Shown: positions 1 through 5,970 of the stretch, piece after piece
Position numbering within the stretch: position 1 is the stretch's first letter
Layout of the letters: every line of letters begins with the position of its first letter
Origin: Nostocaceae cyanobacterium CSSed10_463m
GTDB taxonomy: Bacteria > Cyanobacteriota > Cyanobacteriia > Cyanobacteriales > Nostocaceae
Length of the DNA: 8,570 bases
NCBI GenBank assembly: GCA_003556955.1
Contig: PWQB01000099.1
Coordinates: forward strand, 1-8,570
Reading direction: 5' to 3'
Notes under the pieces: model-generated
The model's input: the letters and a program-made list of their open reading frames with translations, nothing else
What the model was told of the DNA's origin: nothing
The model's database searches: none
Program-made: the position numbers and the translations under genes

Positions 1-681
1 CAACATCAACGACTTTTAAAAGGTGATATACATCCAGAATCCCCGGAATTGCTAGATAGTTTTATGGATGGTGGATTAAATCCCATAGCGCCGCAAATTA
101 TCCAAAAGCTCATTGAACCCAACCAAGAAGCATATATTCAAATTGATCAGACCACTCCAGAAATGCGAATTGCTCTGGAGCAAATTATTAATTGTCCCTT
201 TACAAGTTTAACTAAAAAAATTTATTTAGAAAGTAAATGTTTAGAATTAATTGCTTTGAAACTAGAACAATTATCCAAAAGTGAAAATAGTTCTACAAAA
301 GCCACTACTTTAAAACGAGATGATATTGACAGAATTTATAATGCCAAAGAAATTTTAACTCAAAATTTAGACAATCCACCGTCATTACTGGAACTAGCCA
401 GAAAAGTAGGATTAAACGACTATAAACTCAAGTTAGGCTTTCGCCAAGTATTAGGTACAACTGCATTTGGCTACTTACACCAACAACGCATGGAAAAAGC
501 CCGGCAATTGCTTTTAGAAGGTCAAATGAATGTCAAACAAGTAGCCCGTGCTGTTGGCTATGCAAATCAAAGCCGTTTTGCAGCAGCTTTTCGTAAGCAA
601 TTTAATACTAATCCTAAATCCTATGATTTGTTACTGAGAGGATGTTTGAAAAGTCCTATTGTCGCTAGCAAAACATTCTAG
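1..681 (+). CDS. AraC-family transcriptional regulator, PchR-like (5' partial)
   Basis: The reading frame is open from the first base to a TAG stop at 679-681, so the gene starts left of the window; 226 residues are visible. The TTG at 49 is not a convincing start, because the coding frame continues through it. The C-terminal half carries the two helix-turn-helix motifs of AraC proteins: about visible residues 127-148 (SLLELARKVGLNDYKL) and 177-198 (VKQVARAVGYANQSRF, then FRKQF-NPKSY, the family's closing signature). The part before it (TKKIYLESKCLELIALKLEQL) resembles the cyanobacterial PchR-like branch, whose members sense siderophores and activate uptake genes. Position directly upstream of a siderophore receptor on the same strand supports that role, by inference. 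After NPKSYD the protein has an unusual tail, RGCLKSPIVASKTF, which overlaps repeat-like DNA. The ligand cannot be named from sequence. Confidence 0.92.
   Translation, partial: QHQRLLKGDIHPESPELLDSFMDGGLNPIAPQIIQKLIEPNQEAYIQIDQTTPEMRIALEQIINCPFTSLTKKIYLESKCLELIALKLEQLSKSENSSTKATTLKRDDIDRIYNAKEILTQNLDNPPSLLELARKVGLNDYKLKLGFRQVLGTTAFGYLHQQRMEKARQLLLEGQMNVKQVARAVGYANQSRFAAAFRKQFNTNPKSYDLLLRGCLKSPIVASKTF
636..681 (+). repeat. Repeat-like DNA forming the 3' end of the regulator gene
   Basis: The 11-mer GAGAGGATGTT at 636-646 recurs exactly at 802-812. The following bases in both places are also similar (an A-rich stretch, then CTAGCAAAACATT versus CTAACAAACAACATT). The two copies flank the hairpin repeat at 680-758. 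The first copy encodes the atypical C-terminal tail of the regulator and its stop codon. That this is a dispersed genomic repeat is inference from the two local copies. Confidence 0.4.
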
Positions 682-758
682 ATCCCCCTAAATCCCCCTT
701 AAGAAGGGGGACTTTGATTCTAATTCCCCCCTTTTTAAGGGGAGGCTCAAGGGGATCT
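680..758. repeat. MITE-like intergenic repeat with C/G-block hairpins
   Basis: The outer arms AGATCCCCCT (680-689) and AAGGGGATCT (749-758) are inverted repeats matching at 9 of 10 positions. Inside are two hairpins: CCCCCTT 694-700 with AAGGGGG 704-710 (7 bp, 3-base loop), and CCCCTT 728-733 with AAGGGG 737-742. This CCCCTAAATCCCCC-type block is familiar as a dispersed intergenic repeat in cyanobacterial genomes. No transposase is present. It begins at the stop codon of the regulator gene. Neither hairpin is followed by a T-run, so it is not a clear intrinsic terminator, although it could still affect transcript ends. Confidence 0.65.
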
Positions 759-785
759 GCGAGTGCCTAAATCACAGCCAACCAC

Positions 786-818
786 TTTTAAAACACTCTC
801 AGAGAGGATGTTGTAAAA
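786..818. repeat. Imperfect palindrome containing GAGAGGATGTT
   Basis: TTTTAAAACACTCTC (786-800) faces GAGAGGATGTTGTAAAA (802-818) as an imperfect inverted repeat with two unpaired bases in the right arm. The right arm contains the 11-mer shared with the regulator's 3' end. It looks like a degenerate copy of a dispersed palindromic repeat. Confidence 0.45.
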
Positions 819-881
819 CTAACTAACAAACAACATTTTACAAGTAAAGCAAATATACATATGAATACTATAAATATTGTG

Positions 882-902
882 GGGTGGGCATCCTGCCCGC
901 CC
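882..902. repeat. GGTGGGCATCCTGCCCGCC-type hairpin repeat
   Basis: GGGCA (886-890) pairs with TGCCC (894-898) around a 3-base loop. The stem extends outward to nine pairs (882-890 with 894-902) if one G-T pair is allowed. This GTGGGCATCCTGCCC motif is a recurrent intergenic repeat in cyanobacteria, from general knowledge. It lacks a following T-run and does not look like a terminator. Confidence 0.5.
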
Positions 903-1024
903 TTATCTGCCTCACCCAGATGATAGGTACTGTATATAGCAATACTATCTGATTAGCAAACACAAAAAGGCTCAGATTCCTGACTAACAGCACATTCCTG
1001 TAAGTCTTTGCTATCACACCTCAT

Positions 1025-1060
1025 AAAAATCCGTTTGAGGCTCAAAAAAATCCGTTTGAG
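1025..1060 (+). promoter_or_regulatory. Direct-repeat operator, probable AraC/PchR-type box
   Basis: AAAAATCCGTTTGAG occurs exactly twice, at 1025-1039 and 1046-1060. The start-to-start spacing is 21 bases, or two helical turns, which fits a dimeric AraC-family activator binding one face of the DNA. The first copy is followed by G and CTCAAA, so TTTGAG-G-CTCAAA also forms a small dyad at 1034-1046. The site lies about 98 bases before the receptor start. A weak -10-like TATAGC sits at 1090-1095. Binding by the regulator encoded just upstream is inference. Confidence 0.6.
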
Positions 1061-1106
1061 ATTCAATCATGTCTTTAAAATCACAACATTATAGCTTAAG
1101 CTTTTT

Positions 1107-1125
1107 GATAAAGATTCTTAGATAC
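1107..1125 (+). promoter_or_regulatory. Weak Fur-box-like site upstream of the receptor
   Basis: Aligned with the 19-base consensus GATAATGATAATCATTATC, GATAAAGATTCTTAGATAC matches at 11 of 19 positions, mostly in the first half. In DNA this AT-rich that is marginal. It is listed because iron receptors are commonly Fur-controlled and the position, 32 bases before the start codon, is suitable. Confidence 0.2.
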
Positions 1126-1157
1126 AGTAAAAAGAGCCTCTGGCTTCTATAGAAATT

Positions 1158-3698
1158 ATGAAAAGACAACCGCAATTATTGATAGGTATATGCTTAACAG
1201 GGGTAGTAGTTGCTGCACAACCAGCTTGGGGAAGTGAGAACAGCCTGGAAAAAAGTAAAACCTCTGAAAATCTCAAACAATTACTCTCTCAAGCAGCCAC
1301 AGAAAAATCTCTAATTCTTGTCAATGGAGTGCGGATTGATACTATAGATGAAAGTATAGAAGTAATTTTAGAGACTCAGCAAGGACAAGAGTTGCAAATA
1401 GTAGATAGCAGTTCTGGGAATAGTTTCATTGCGGATATTACCAACGCGCAACTACGTTTACCATCGGGAAATATATTTCGTCAAACACAACCTCTTACTG
1501 GTATTGCTGAAGTGATAGTTGTTAATCAAAACGATAACACTATCAGGGTAAGTATTATAGGTGAAGCGGGAAAACCCAGTTATACATTATTTGATAGTGA
1601 TGAAGGTTTAATTTTCAGCGTCACACCTGTAACATCTTTCGCATCTCAACCAGAAGATAAACCTACTACTGAAATTCCCACAGAACAACCAACGGCTGAA
1701 ACTGATCAGCCAATTGAATTATTAGTTACAGGTCAACAAAACAGCTACTTTATACCAGAAGCATCTACTGCGGCTAAACTAGATGTTCCACTGCGCGATA
1801 TTCCTGCATCTGTGCAGGTAATACCCAAAGAAATTATTCAAGACCGCCAAGTAATTAGACTCAACGAGCTAGCAGACAACGTTAGCGGTGTACGCCGTCA
1901 AGAAACCTTCGGTGGACTTGCATCCCAAGGTTACTTCATTCGTGGTTTTAGTACAGGGTTTGAAACTTTGCGTGATGGTTTCAAAGATTTCGGCTTTACT
2001 AGCCCGCGTGATGTAGCGAATATTGAGCAAGTTGAATTTCTCAAAGGACCCGCATCAATTTTGTATGGTAGCGTCACAAGTCCGGGTGGAGTCGTTAATA
2101 CCATCACCAAAAAACCATTATCAGATCCTTTCTATCAAATCAACGGTACTATCGGTAGTTACGACTTTTACCGGACATCAATTGATTTAACTGGGCCACT
2201 TTCCGAAAACCGTTCGGCACTTTACCGTCTAAATGCAGCTTACGAAAACGCCAATAGTTTTCGAGACTTCGTAAAGAACGAGAGTATTTTCATTAATCCC
2301 GTAATTAGTTTGAAAGCAGGAGAAAATACTACCCTCACTTTTGCCTATGAATACCAAAAATATGACTACACATTTGATCGCGGTTTTCCTGCTGACCCAG
2401 CAGTTTTTAATCTTCCTGTCAGTCGCTTCTTAGGCGAACCAAACCTCAACGATGCCGAATTTAAATCCAACAACTTCACCTATACTTTAGAGAGTAAATT
2501 TGGCAATAACAACGCCTGGAAATTTCGCCAAGGTTTCAACATCCTGAATGTCAATGGAATTGCCAAAGGAGTTCAAGCTGATGCCATACAAGAAGATGGA
2601 ACAGTCCGTCGGAGATATCGAGTTAGCGATGATAAGCAGGAAAATATTGCCTTCCAAAACGAAGTTAGTGGCTCTTTCAACACAGGTTCTATTCGTCACA
2701 ATGTCCTGGTAGGATTGGAATTAGCTCGTTACCAATTCACTGATGAATTTTTCCGAGGTAGCATTGCCAATCTAGATATATTTAATCCCATTTACGGCGC
2801 ACAACCAGAAAATATCCGCCGGACAGGCTTTTTCACCTATGGTGCAGATAACGTAGCACTGTATTTTCAAAATTTGCTGGAACTGACACCTCAGATCAAA
2901 TTTCTGGCTGGGGGACGTTTTGATTGGGTTGATTCCTTTGACAAAAATTTAGAAACTGGTGTCACTGACACTGAAACCTCAACTTCTGAGTTTTCTCCCA
3001 GACTAGGTATTGTATATCAACCGACTGATAGCACATCACTGTATGCTAGTTGGACAAATTCTTTTAATCCGGTCATATTTGGCAGAACTCGCAATGACGA
3101 AACCTTTCAACCGGAAACATCGCAACAATTTGAAGTCGGCATTAAGCAAGAATTTTTTGATAAACGCCTTTCGACAACTTTAGCTTATTTTGACATTACC
3201 AAGAAAAACGTTCCAACTCCTGATCCAGTTGACAGTGATTTTAGTGTGCAAACAGGTGAACAAAAAAGCCGAGGTGTGGAACTAGATATAGTAGGAGAAA
3301 TTCTCCCTGGATGGAAAGTAATTGCCACCTATACCTATACTGATGCTTTTGTCAGCCAAGATAATGACCTAGATTTAGTTAATAATAGATTGGTAGGTGT
3401 ACCATACAATAGTGCGAGTTTATGGACTACATATCAATTACAACAAGGAAACTTGCAAGGTTTAGGATTAGGGTTAGGAATTGTTTATGTTGGTGAACGT
3501 GATGCACGTTTACCAAATGATGTAAAAATTCCTTCTTATGTGAGAACAGATGCCAGCATTTTTTATAGGCAAAATAATTGGCGAGCTGCTGTCAACTTTA
3601 AAAATCTGCTTGATATCAAATATTATGAGTCTCAAGGTTTCTTCATTGCTCCAGCAGCACCTTTTACTGTTTTAGGAACAGTTTCTTTCGATTTTTAA
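1158..3698 (+). CDS. TonB-dependent siderophore receptor with AMIN domain
   Basis: This 846-residue outer-membrane protein takes up ferric siderophores using TonB energy. A signal peptide covers about residues 1-25 (charged start, hydrophobic ICLTGVVVAA, then AWG-SE). Residues about 51-155 resemble the AMIN domain often found at the front of cyanobacterial receptors. A Pro/Thr/Glu-rich linker (160-184) follows, then a TonB-box-like IELLVTG (186-192). The plug runs about 205-320, with DIPASVQVIP, YFIRGF and VEFLKGPASILYGSVTSPGG, all typical of the siderophore (FhuA/FpvA-like) receptor subfamily. The rest is the beta-barrel, with FKNLLDIKYY near the end and a terminal Phe, the outer-membrane assembly signal. 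It appears full length and intact. The ATG at 1158 directly precedes a good signal peptide, although its ribosome-binding site is weak. The siderophore cannot be named; hydroxamates are a guess. Confidence 0.95.
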   Translation: MKRQPQLLIGICLTGVVVAAQPAWGSENSLEKSKTSENLKQLLSQAATEKSLILVNGVRIDTIDESIEVILETQQGQELQIVDSSSGNSFIADITNAQLRLPSGNIFRQTQPLTGIAEVIVVNQNDNTIRVSIIGEAGKPSYTLFDSDEGLIFSVTPVTSFASQPEDKPTTEIPTEQPTAETDQPIELLVTGQQNSYFIPEASTAAKLDVPLRDIPASVQVIPKEIIQDRQVIRLNELADNVSGVRRQETFGGLASQGYFIRGFSTGFETLRDGFKDFGFTSPRDVANIEQVEFLKGPASILYGSVTSPGGVVNTITKKPLSDPFYQINGTIGSYDFYRTSIDLTGPLSENRSALYRLNAAYENANSFRDFVKNESIFINPVISLKAGENTTLTFAYEYQKYDYTFDRGFPADPAVFNLPVSRFLGEPNLNDAEFKSNNFTYTLESKFGNNNAWKFRQGFNILNVNGIAKGVQADAIQEDGTVRRRYRVSDDKQENIAFQNEVSGSFNTGSIRHNVLVGLELARYQFTDEFFRGSIANLDIFNPIYGAQPENIRRTGFFTYGADNVALYFQNLLELTPQIKFLAGGRFDWVDSFDKNLETGVTDTETSTSEFSPRLGIVYQPTDSTSLYASWTNSFNPVIFGRTRNDETFQPETSQQFEVGIKQEFFDKRLSTTLAYFDITKKNVPTPDPVDSDFSVQTGEQKSRGVELDIVGEILPGWKVIATYTYTDAFVSQDNDLDLVNNRLVGVPYNSASLWTTYQLQQGNLQGLGLGLGIVYVGERDARLPNDVKIPSYVRTDASIFYRQNNWRAAVNFKNLLDIKYYESQGFFIAPAAPFTVLGTVSFDF

Positions 3699-3755
3699 TG
3701 TTGGCAATGGACAATATTCTCCAAATTTTGTTCAGAGAAAATAGCCAATGTTAAA

Positions 3756-3783
3756 ATTACCCTATTTATAGGAATAGGGTAAT
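3756..3783. repeat. Perfect 10-bp hairpin between receptor and Fe-S gene
   Basis: ATTACCCTAT (3756-3765) and ATAGGGTAAT (3774-3783) are perfect inverted repeats around an 8-base loop. On the + strand no T-run follows, so it is a poor intrinsic terminator for the receptor. It may instead stabilise or process the transcript, or be an operator. Its right arm overlaps a Fur-box-like site. Confidence 0.6.
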
Positions 3784-3792
3784 CATTACAAT
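3772..3792 (+). promoter_or_regulatory. Candidate Fur box overlapping a -10 element
   Basis: GAATAGGGTAATCATTACA (3772-3790) matches the 19-base Fur consensus at 13 positions, including an unbroken run of eight (AATCATTA) and a small dyad GTAAT-C-ATTAC. It overlaps TACAAT (3787-3792), five of six with the -10 consensus. No good -35 is visible. Together they would give an iron-repressible start very close to the ATG at 3809. This is suggestive only, because the same bases are part of a hairpin. Confidence 0.4.
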
Positions 3793-3808
3793 TTAGGCTA
3801 GATGTAGT

Positions 3809-4768
3809 ATGCAAACTTTTTTTTGTGCCGAAGAATCGCGTGACGCTGGTGAAGACCCAATTGGTAACGCAGAAAATTCCCGAATTTATATCCTGATAGA
3901 ATGTCCTCCACCTTGGCTAAAAAATGCCTTTAATTCTAAATTGATACCTTCAGAATTACAAGTTCTACAACAAGAAATTGAATCAACAGATGACTCAGTT
4001 GTTTTTTTATTAATTTATAACGAACAAATCAAGCAAACAGATACAACAAGGGTGATAATTTATCGTCAAAACTTTGATTTATCTCCAGGATATCGTAAAT
4101 ACGAGTTTACTGTATGCAATATCAATAATTTAGCATTGATGATAAAAAAATATTTACTGCACGATAAACTAGATATTGAATATACAGAATCGCCAACCAG
4201 AGATATTCTTGTATGTACTCACGGTAGCCGTGATAAATGTTGTGCTAAATACGGCAATTCTTTCTATCGTCAAGCAAAGAGTATAGTTAATGATTTATCG
4301 CTGAATGCTGTTCGTATTTGGCAAGTTAGCCATTTTGGTGGTCATCGCTTTGCACCAACTGCTATTGACTTTCCCGATGGAAGATATTACGCCAGGCTAG
4401 ATGCAGATTCATTGACTGCAATTTTAACAAGAACAGGCAATATTGAATTAATAAAACCTATATATCGTGGTTGGGGAATATTACCAGCAGCAGCACAAGT
4501 TTTAGAAAGGGAAATGATTCTCATGTATGGCTGGGAATGGTTTAATTACAAAGTTACGGCTAAAATATTAGAACAAAGTAATAATGAAGATTTTTATCGC
4601 GTTGAACTAAATTTTATGCACCCAGATGATAGTGGTGGTCGTGTGCTAGCAGATGTGGTGGTTGATAACAGTAAAGCCCGCTATTTGATTGGTTATTGTA
4701 ATGGTACAGAAAAAGAATTAGTGCCTCAATTCTGCGTTAAAAATATGCTGGTGTACAGCAATGAATAA
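3809..4768 (+). CDS. Sucrase/ferredoxin-like (Apd1/Aim32-type) [2Fe-2S] protein
   Basis: The 319-residue product has no signal peptide or membrane segment, so it should be cytosolic. It begins FFCAEESRDAGEDPIGNA, typical of the sucrase/ferredoxin-like family. The thioredoxin-like ferredoxin part (about 125-225) has LVCTHGSRDKCCAKYG and WQVSHFGGHRFAPTAI. The candidate ligands are C136 and C145 (CX8C; C144 is adjacent) and H175 and H179 (HX3H). The same arrangement coordinates a [2Fe-2S] cluster with two Cys and two His in yeast Apd1 and Aim32. The gene lies between a siderophore receptor and its binding protein, and overlaps the latter by 8 bases. A role in electron transfer to imported ferric siderophores (iron release) is therefore a reasonable inference, not a demonstrated function. 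The C-terminal part after about residue 225 is unassigned. The start codon has no strong Shine-Dalgarno sequence. Confidence 0.88.
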   Translation: MQTFFCAEESRDAGEDPIGNAENSRIYILIECPPPWLKNAFNSKLIPSELQVLQQEIESTDDSVVFLLIYNEQIKQTDTTRVIIYRQNFDLSPGYRKYEFTVCNINNLALMIKKYLLHDKLDIEYTESPTRDILVCTHGSRDKCCAKYGNSFYRQAKSIVNDLSLNAVRIWQVSHFGGHRFAPTAIDFPDGRYYARLDADSLTAILTRTGNIELIKPIYRGWGILPAAAQVLEREMILMYGWEWFNYKVTAKILEQSNNEDFYRVELNFMHPDDSGGRVLADVVVDNSKARYLIGYCNGTEKELVPQFCVKNMLVYSNE

Positions 4769-5756
4769 TATTCTTAAAATGACTAAGCGTTTATTTAATT
4801 ATTTGAAAATATCTATATTAATAGCTGTTTCGCTATTTATATTTACTGCTTGCCATAACTATTCACATCCTGATTTACCAGAACCAAAATTATCAAGTTC
4901 AGAATGTCGATTAATTAGGCATGAATTGGGCGAAACTTGTGTTTCTCTTAATCCACAACGTATTATTGCTACAGATCAAATATCTTTAGAAACTGTAATT
5001 GCATTAGGCTTAAAACCAATAGGGACAGTAGATACTGCTTTTGTCTCTAGCAAAAGTAGTTTTCTTAAAGGTGAGATGTCAGATATAGTTTATATAGGGA
5101 AAGAGAATCAGTTTAATTTAGAAACAATATTGAAACTAAATCCAGATTTAATTATTAGCACATACGGTATTGATGCAGAAAATTATAACTTGTTTTCGCA
5201 AATAGCGCCTACAGTTAAATTGAAAAATGTACATAATCAATGGAAGGAAAATTTGCTCAGTATCGCTGAAATCGTAAATAAAACTACAACAGCAAAGGCA
5301 TTATTAACTGAATATGAACAACGCCTAGAAAAATTACGCAATGCATTGGGTGAGCAAATCAATAAATTAGAGGTTTCTGTTAGCCGTTTCCACGGTGGGG
5401 CTAAACTTCCTGAGTTTCGTTCTCAATATTCTTTTCCTGGCAGTATTTTGGCAGATATCGGCATTAATATGCCAGTTAATCAACGAAAATTAATTAAGAC
5501 TCCTAATGATATTTTGGTAATATTGAGCTTAGAACGAATAGATTTACTGGATGCTGATGTTTTATTTGTAGCGGTTGACCCTGGTGCTAAAGAAGTATTT
5601 AAGCAATATCAAAATAGTCGTATTTGGCAAAGTCTGAATGTAGTCAAAAATCAGCGTGTTTATAGTGTTGATTCTAGTTACTGGATTTTTGGCAATATTC
5701 TCTCAGCTAATGCCATACTGGATGATTTATTTAAGTATTTGCTAGGGGAAGTGTGA
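4761..5756 (+). CDS. Iron-siderophore ABC transporter substrate-binding lipoprotein
   Basis: This 331-residue class III periplasmic binding protein (FecB/FhuD-like) should bind ferric siderophore after it crosses the outer membrane. The N-terminus has Lys/Arg, a hydrophobic stretch (ISILIAVSLFIF) and a lipobox ending FTAC, with C31 as the lipidated residue. CRLIRHELGETC (C49 and C60, perhaps a disulfide) precedes NPQRIIATD at 64-72, the usual start of the lobe fold. ALGLKPIGTV, IGKENQFNLETILKLNPDLII and the late RIWQSLNVVKNQRVYSVD are family hallmarks. The ATG at 4761 overlaps the preceding gene by 8 bases, implying translational coupling; the ATG at 4779 would also give a valid signal peptide. 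No matching permease or ATPase follows, so it must use one encoded elsewhere. The ligand is unknown. Confidence 0.92.
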   Translation: MNNILKMTKRLFNYLKISILIAVSLFIFTACHNYSHPDLPEPKLSSSECRLIRHELGETCVSLNPQRIIATDQISLETVIALGLKPIGTVDTAFVSSKSSFLKGEMSDIVYIGKENQFNLETILKLNPDLIISTYGIDAENYNLFSQIAPTVKLKNVHNQWKENLLSIAEIVNKTTTAKALLTEYEQRLEKLRNALGEQINKLEVSVSRFHGGAKLPEFRSQYSFPGSILADIGINMPVNQRKLIKTPNDILVILSLERIDLLDADVLFVAVDPGAKEVFKQYQNSRIWQSLNVVKNQRVYSVDSSYWIFGNILSANAILDDLFKYLLGEV

Positions 5757-5782
5757 CGGAAGAAACAGGAAAGTTGGGGTGA

Positions 5783-5883
5783 TATAGCGGTTCTTAGTTG
5801 AGTGAGATACACCCCACCCCCAACCCCTCCCCGCAAGCGAGGAGGGGACTATGATGTACTTGATTCAAGTACATACCGCTATA
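5783..5883. repeat. MITE-like element with nested hairpins
   Basis: Terminal inverted repeats TATAGCGGT (5783-5791) and ACCGCTATA (5875-5883) are perfect over 9 bases and bound a 101-base element. Inside, CCCCTCC (5824-5830) pairs with GGAGGGG (5841-5847). Positions 5854-5874 form a 21-base near-palindrome, with 10-base arms ATGTACTTGA and TCAAGTACAT around one T. There is no coding capacity. The structure suggests a short non-autonomous mobile element or dispersed repeat. It may also act as a transcription barrier after the iron operon, although no T-run follows. Confidence 0.6.
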
Positions 5884-5888
5884 GTATT

Positions 5889-5916
5889 TTGCAATTCCAA
5901 TTGAGATGAGGATAAT
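5889..5916 (+). promoter_or_regulatory. Candidate sigma70-type promoter for the ABC operon
   Basis: TTGCAA (5889-5894, 4 of 6) and GATAAT (5911-5916, 5 of 6) are separated by 16 bases. Transcription would start near 5923, leaving a leader of about 50 bases before the ATG at 5971. It lies immediately downstream of the nested-hairpin element. This is prediction by consensus match only. Confidence 0.4.
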
Positions 5917-5970
5917 TCACCAAGTGATCTAAGATTGTTGGGTATTCTCTATTTTGCTGTGACTAGACCG

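Larger units (their letters stand above)
682..1157. other. 476-base intergenic region between regulator and receptor
   Basis: This gap contains, in order, the C/G-block hairpin repeat, a degenerate palindrome, the GGGCA/TGCCC hairpin, and a two-copy direct repeat that probably serves as an operator. I checked short frames, for example one from an ATG at 861, which stops after 20 codons inside a repeat. None looks like a gene. Between about 905 and 1020 I see nothing recognisable. Confidence 0.7.

Noticed and set aside
49..51. TTG at 49 as the start of the regulator
   Set aside because: The frame is open to base 1 and the AraC protein would lack most of its N-terminal domain, so the gene simply continues beyond the left edge.
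861..923. Short + frame from ATG 861 (20 codons)
   Set aside because: It runs through a hairpin repeat, has no ribosome-binding site and encodes nothing recognisable.
3756..3783. Intrinsic terminator for the receptor gene
   Set aside because: The hairpin is perfect but AT-containing and is not followed by a T-run on the + strand; the T-rich side is on the - strand, where there is no gene.
5935..5970. TTG-initiated extension of the ATPase (MLGILYFAVTRP before MIEVEH)
   Set aside because: Family members begin at MIEVEHLSK; the extra 12 residues lack similarity and would start only about 12 bases after the predicted transcription start.
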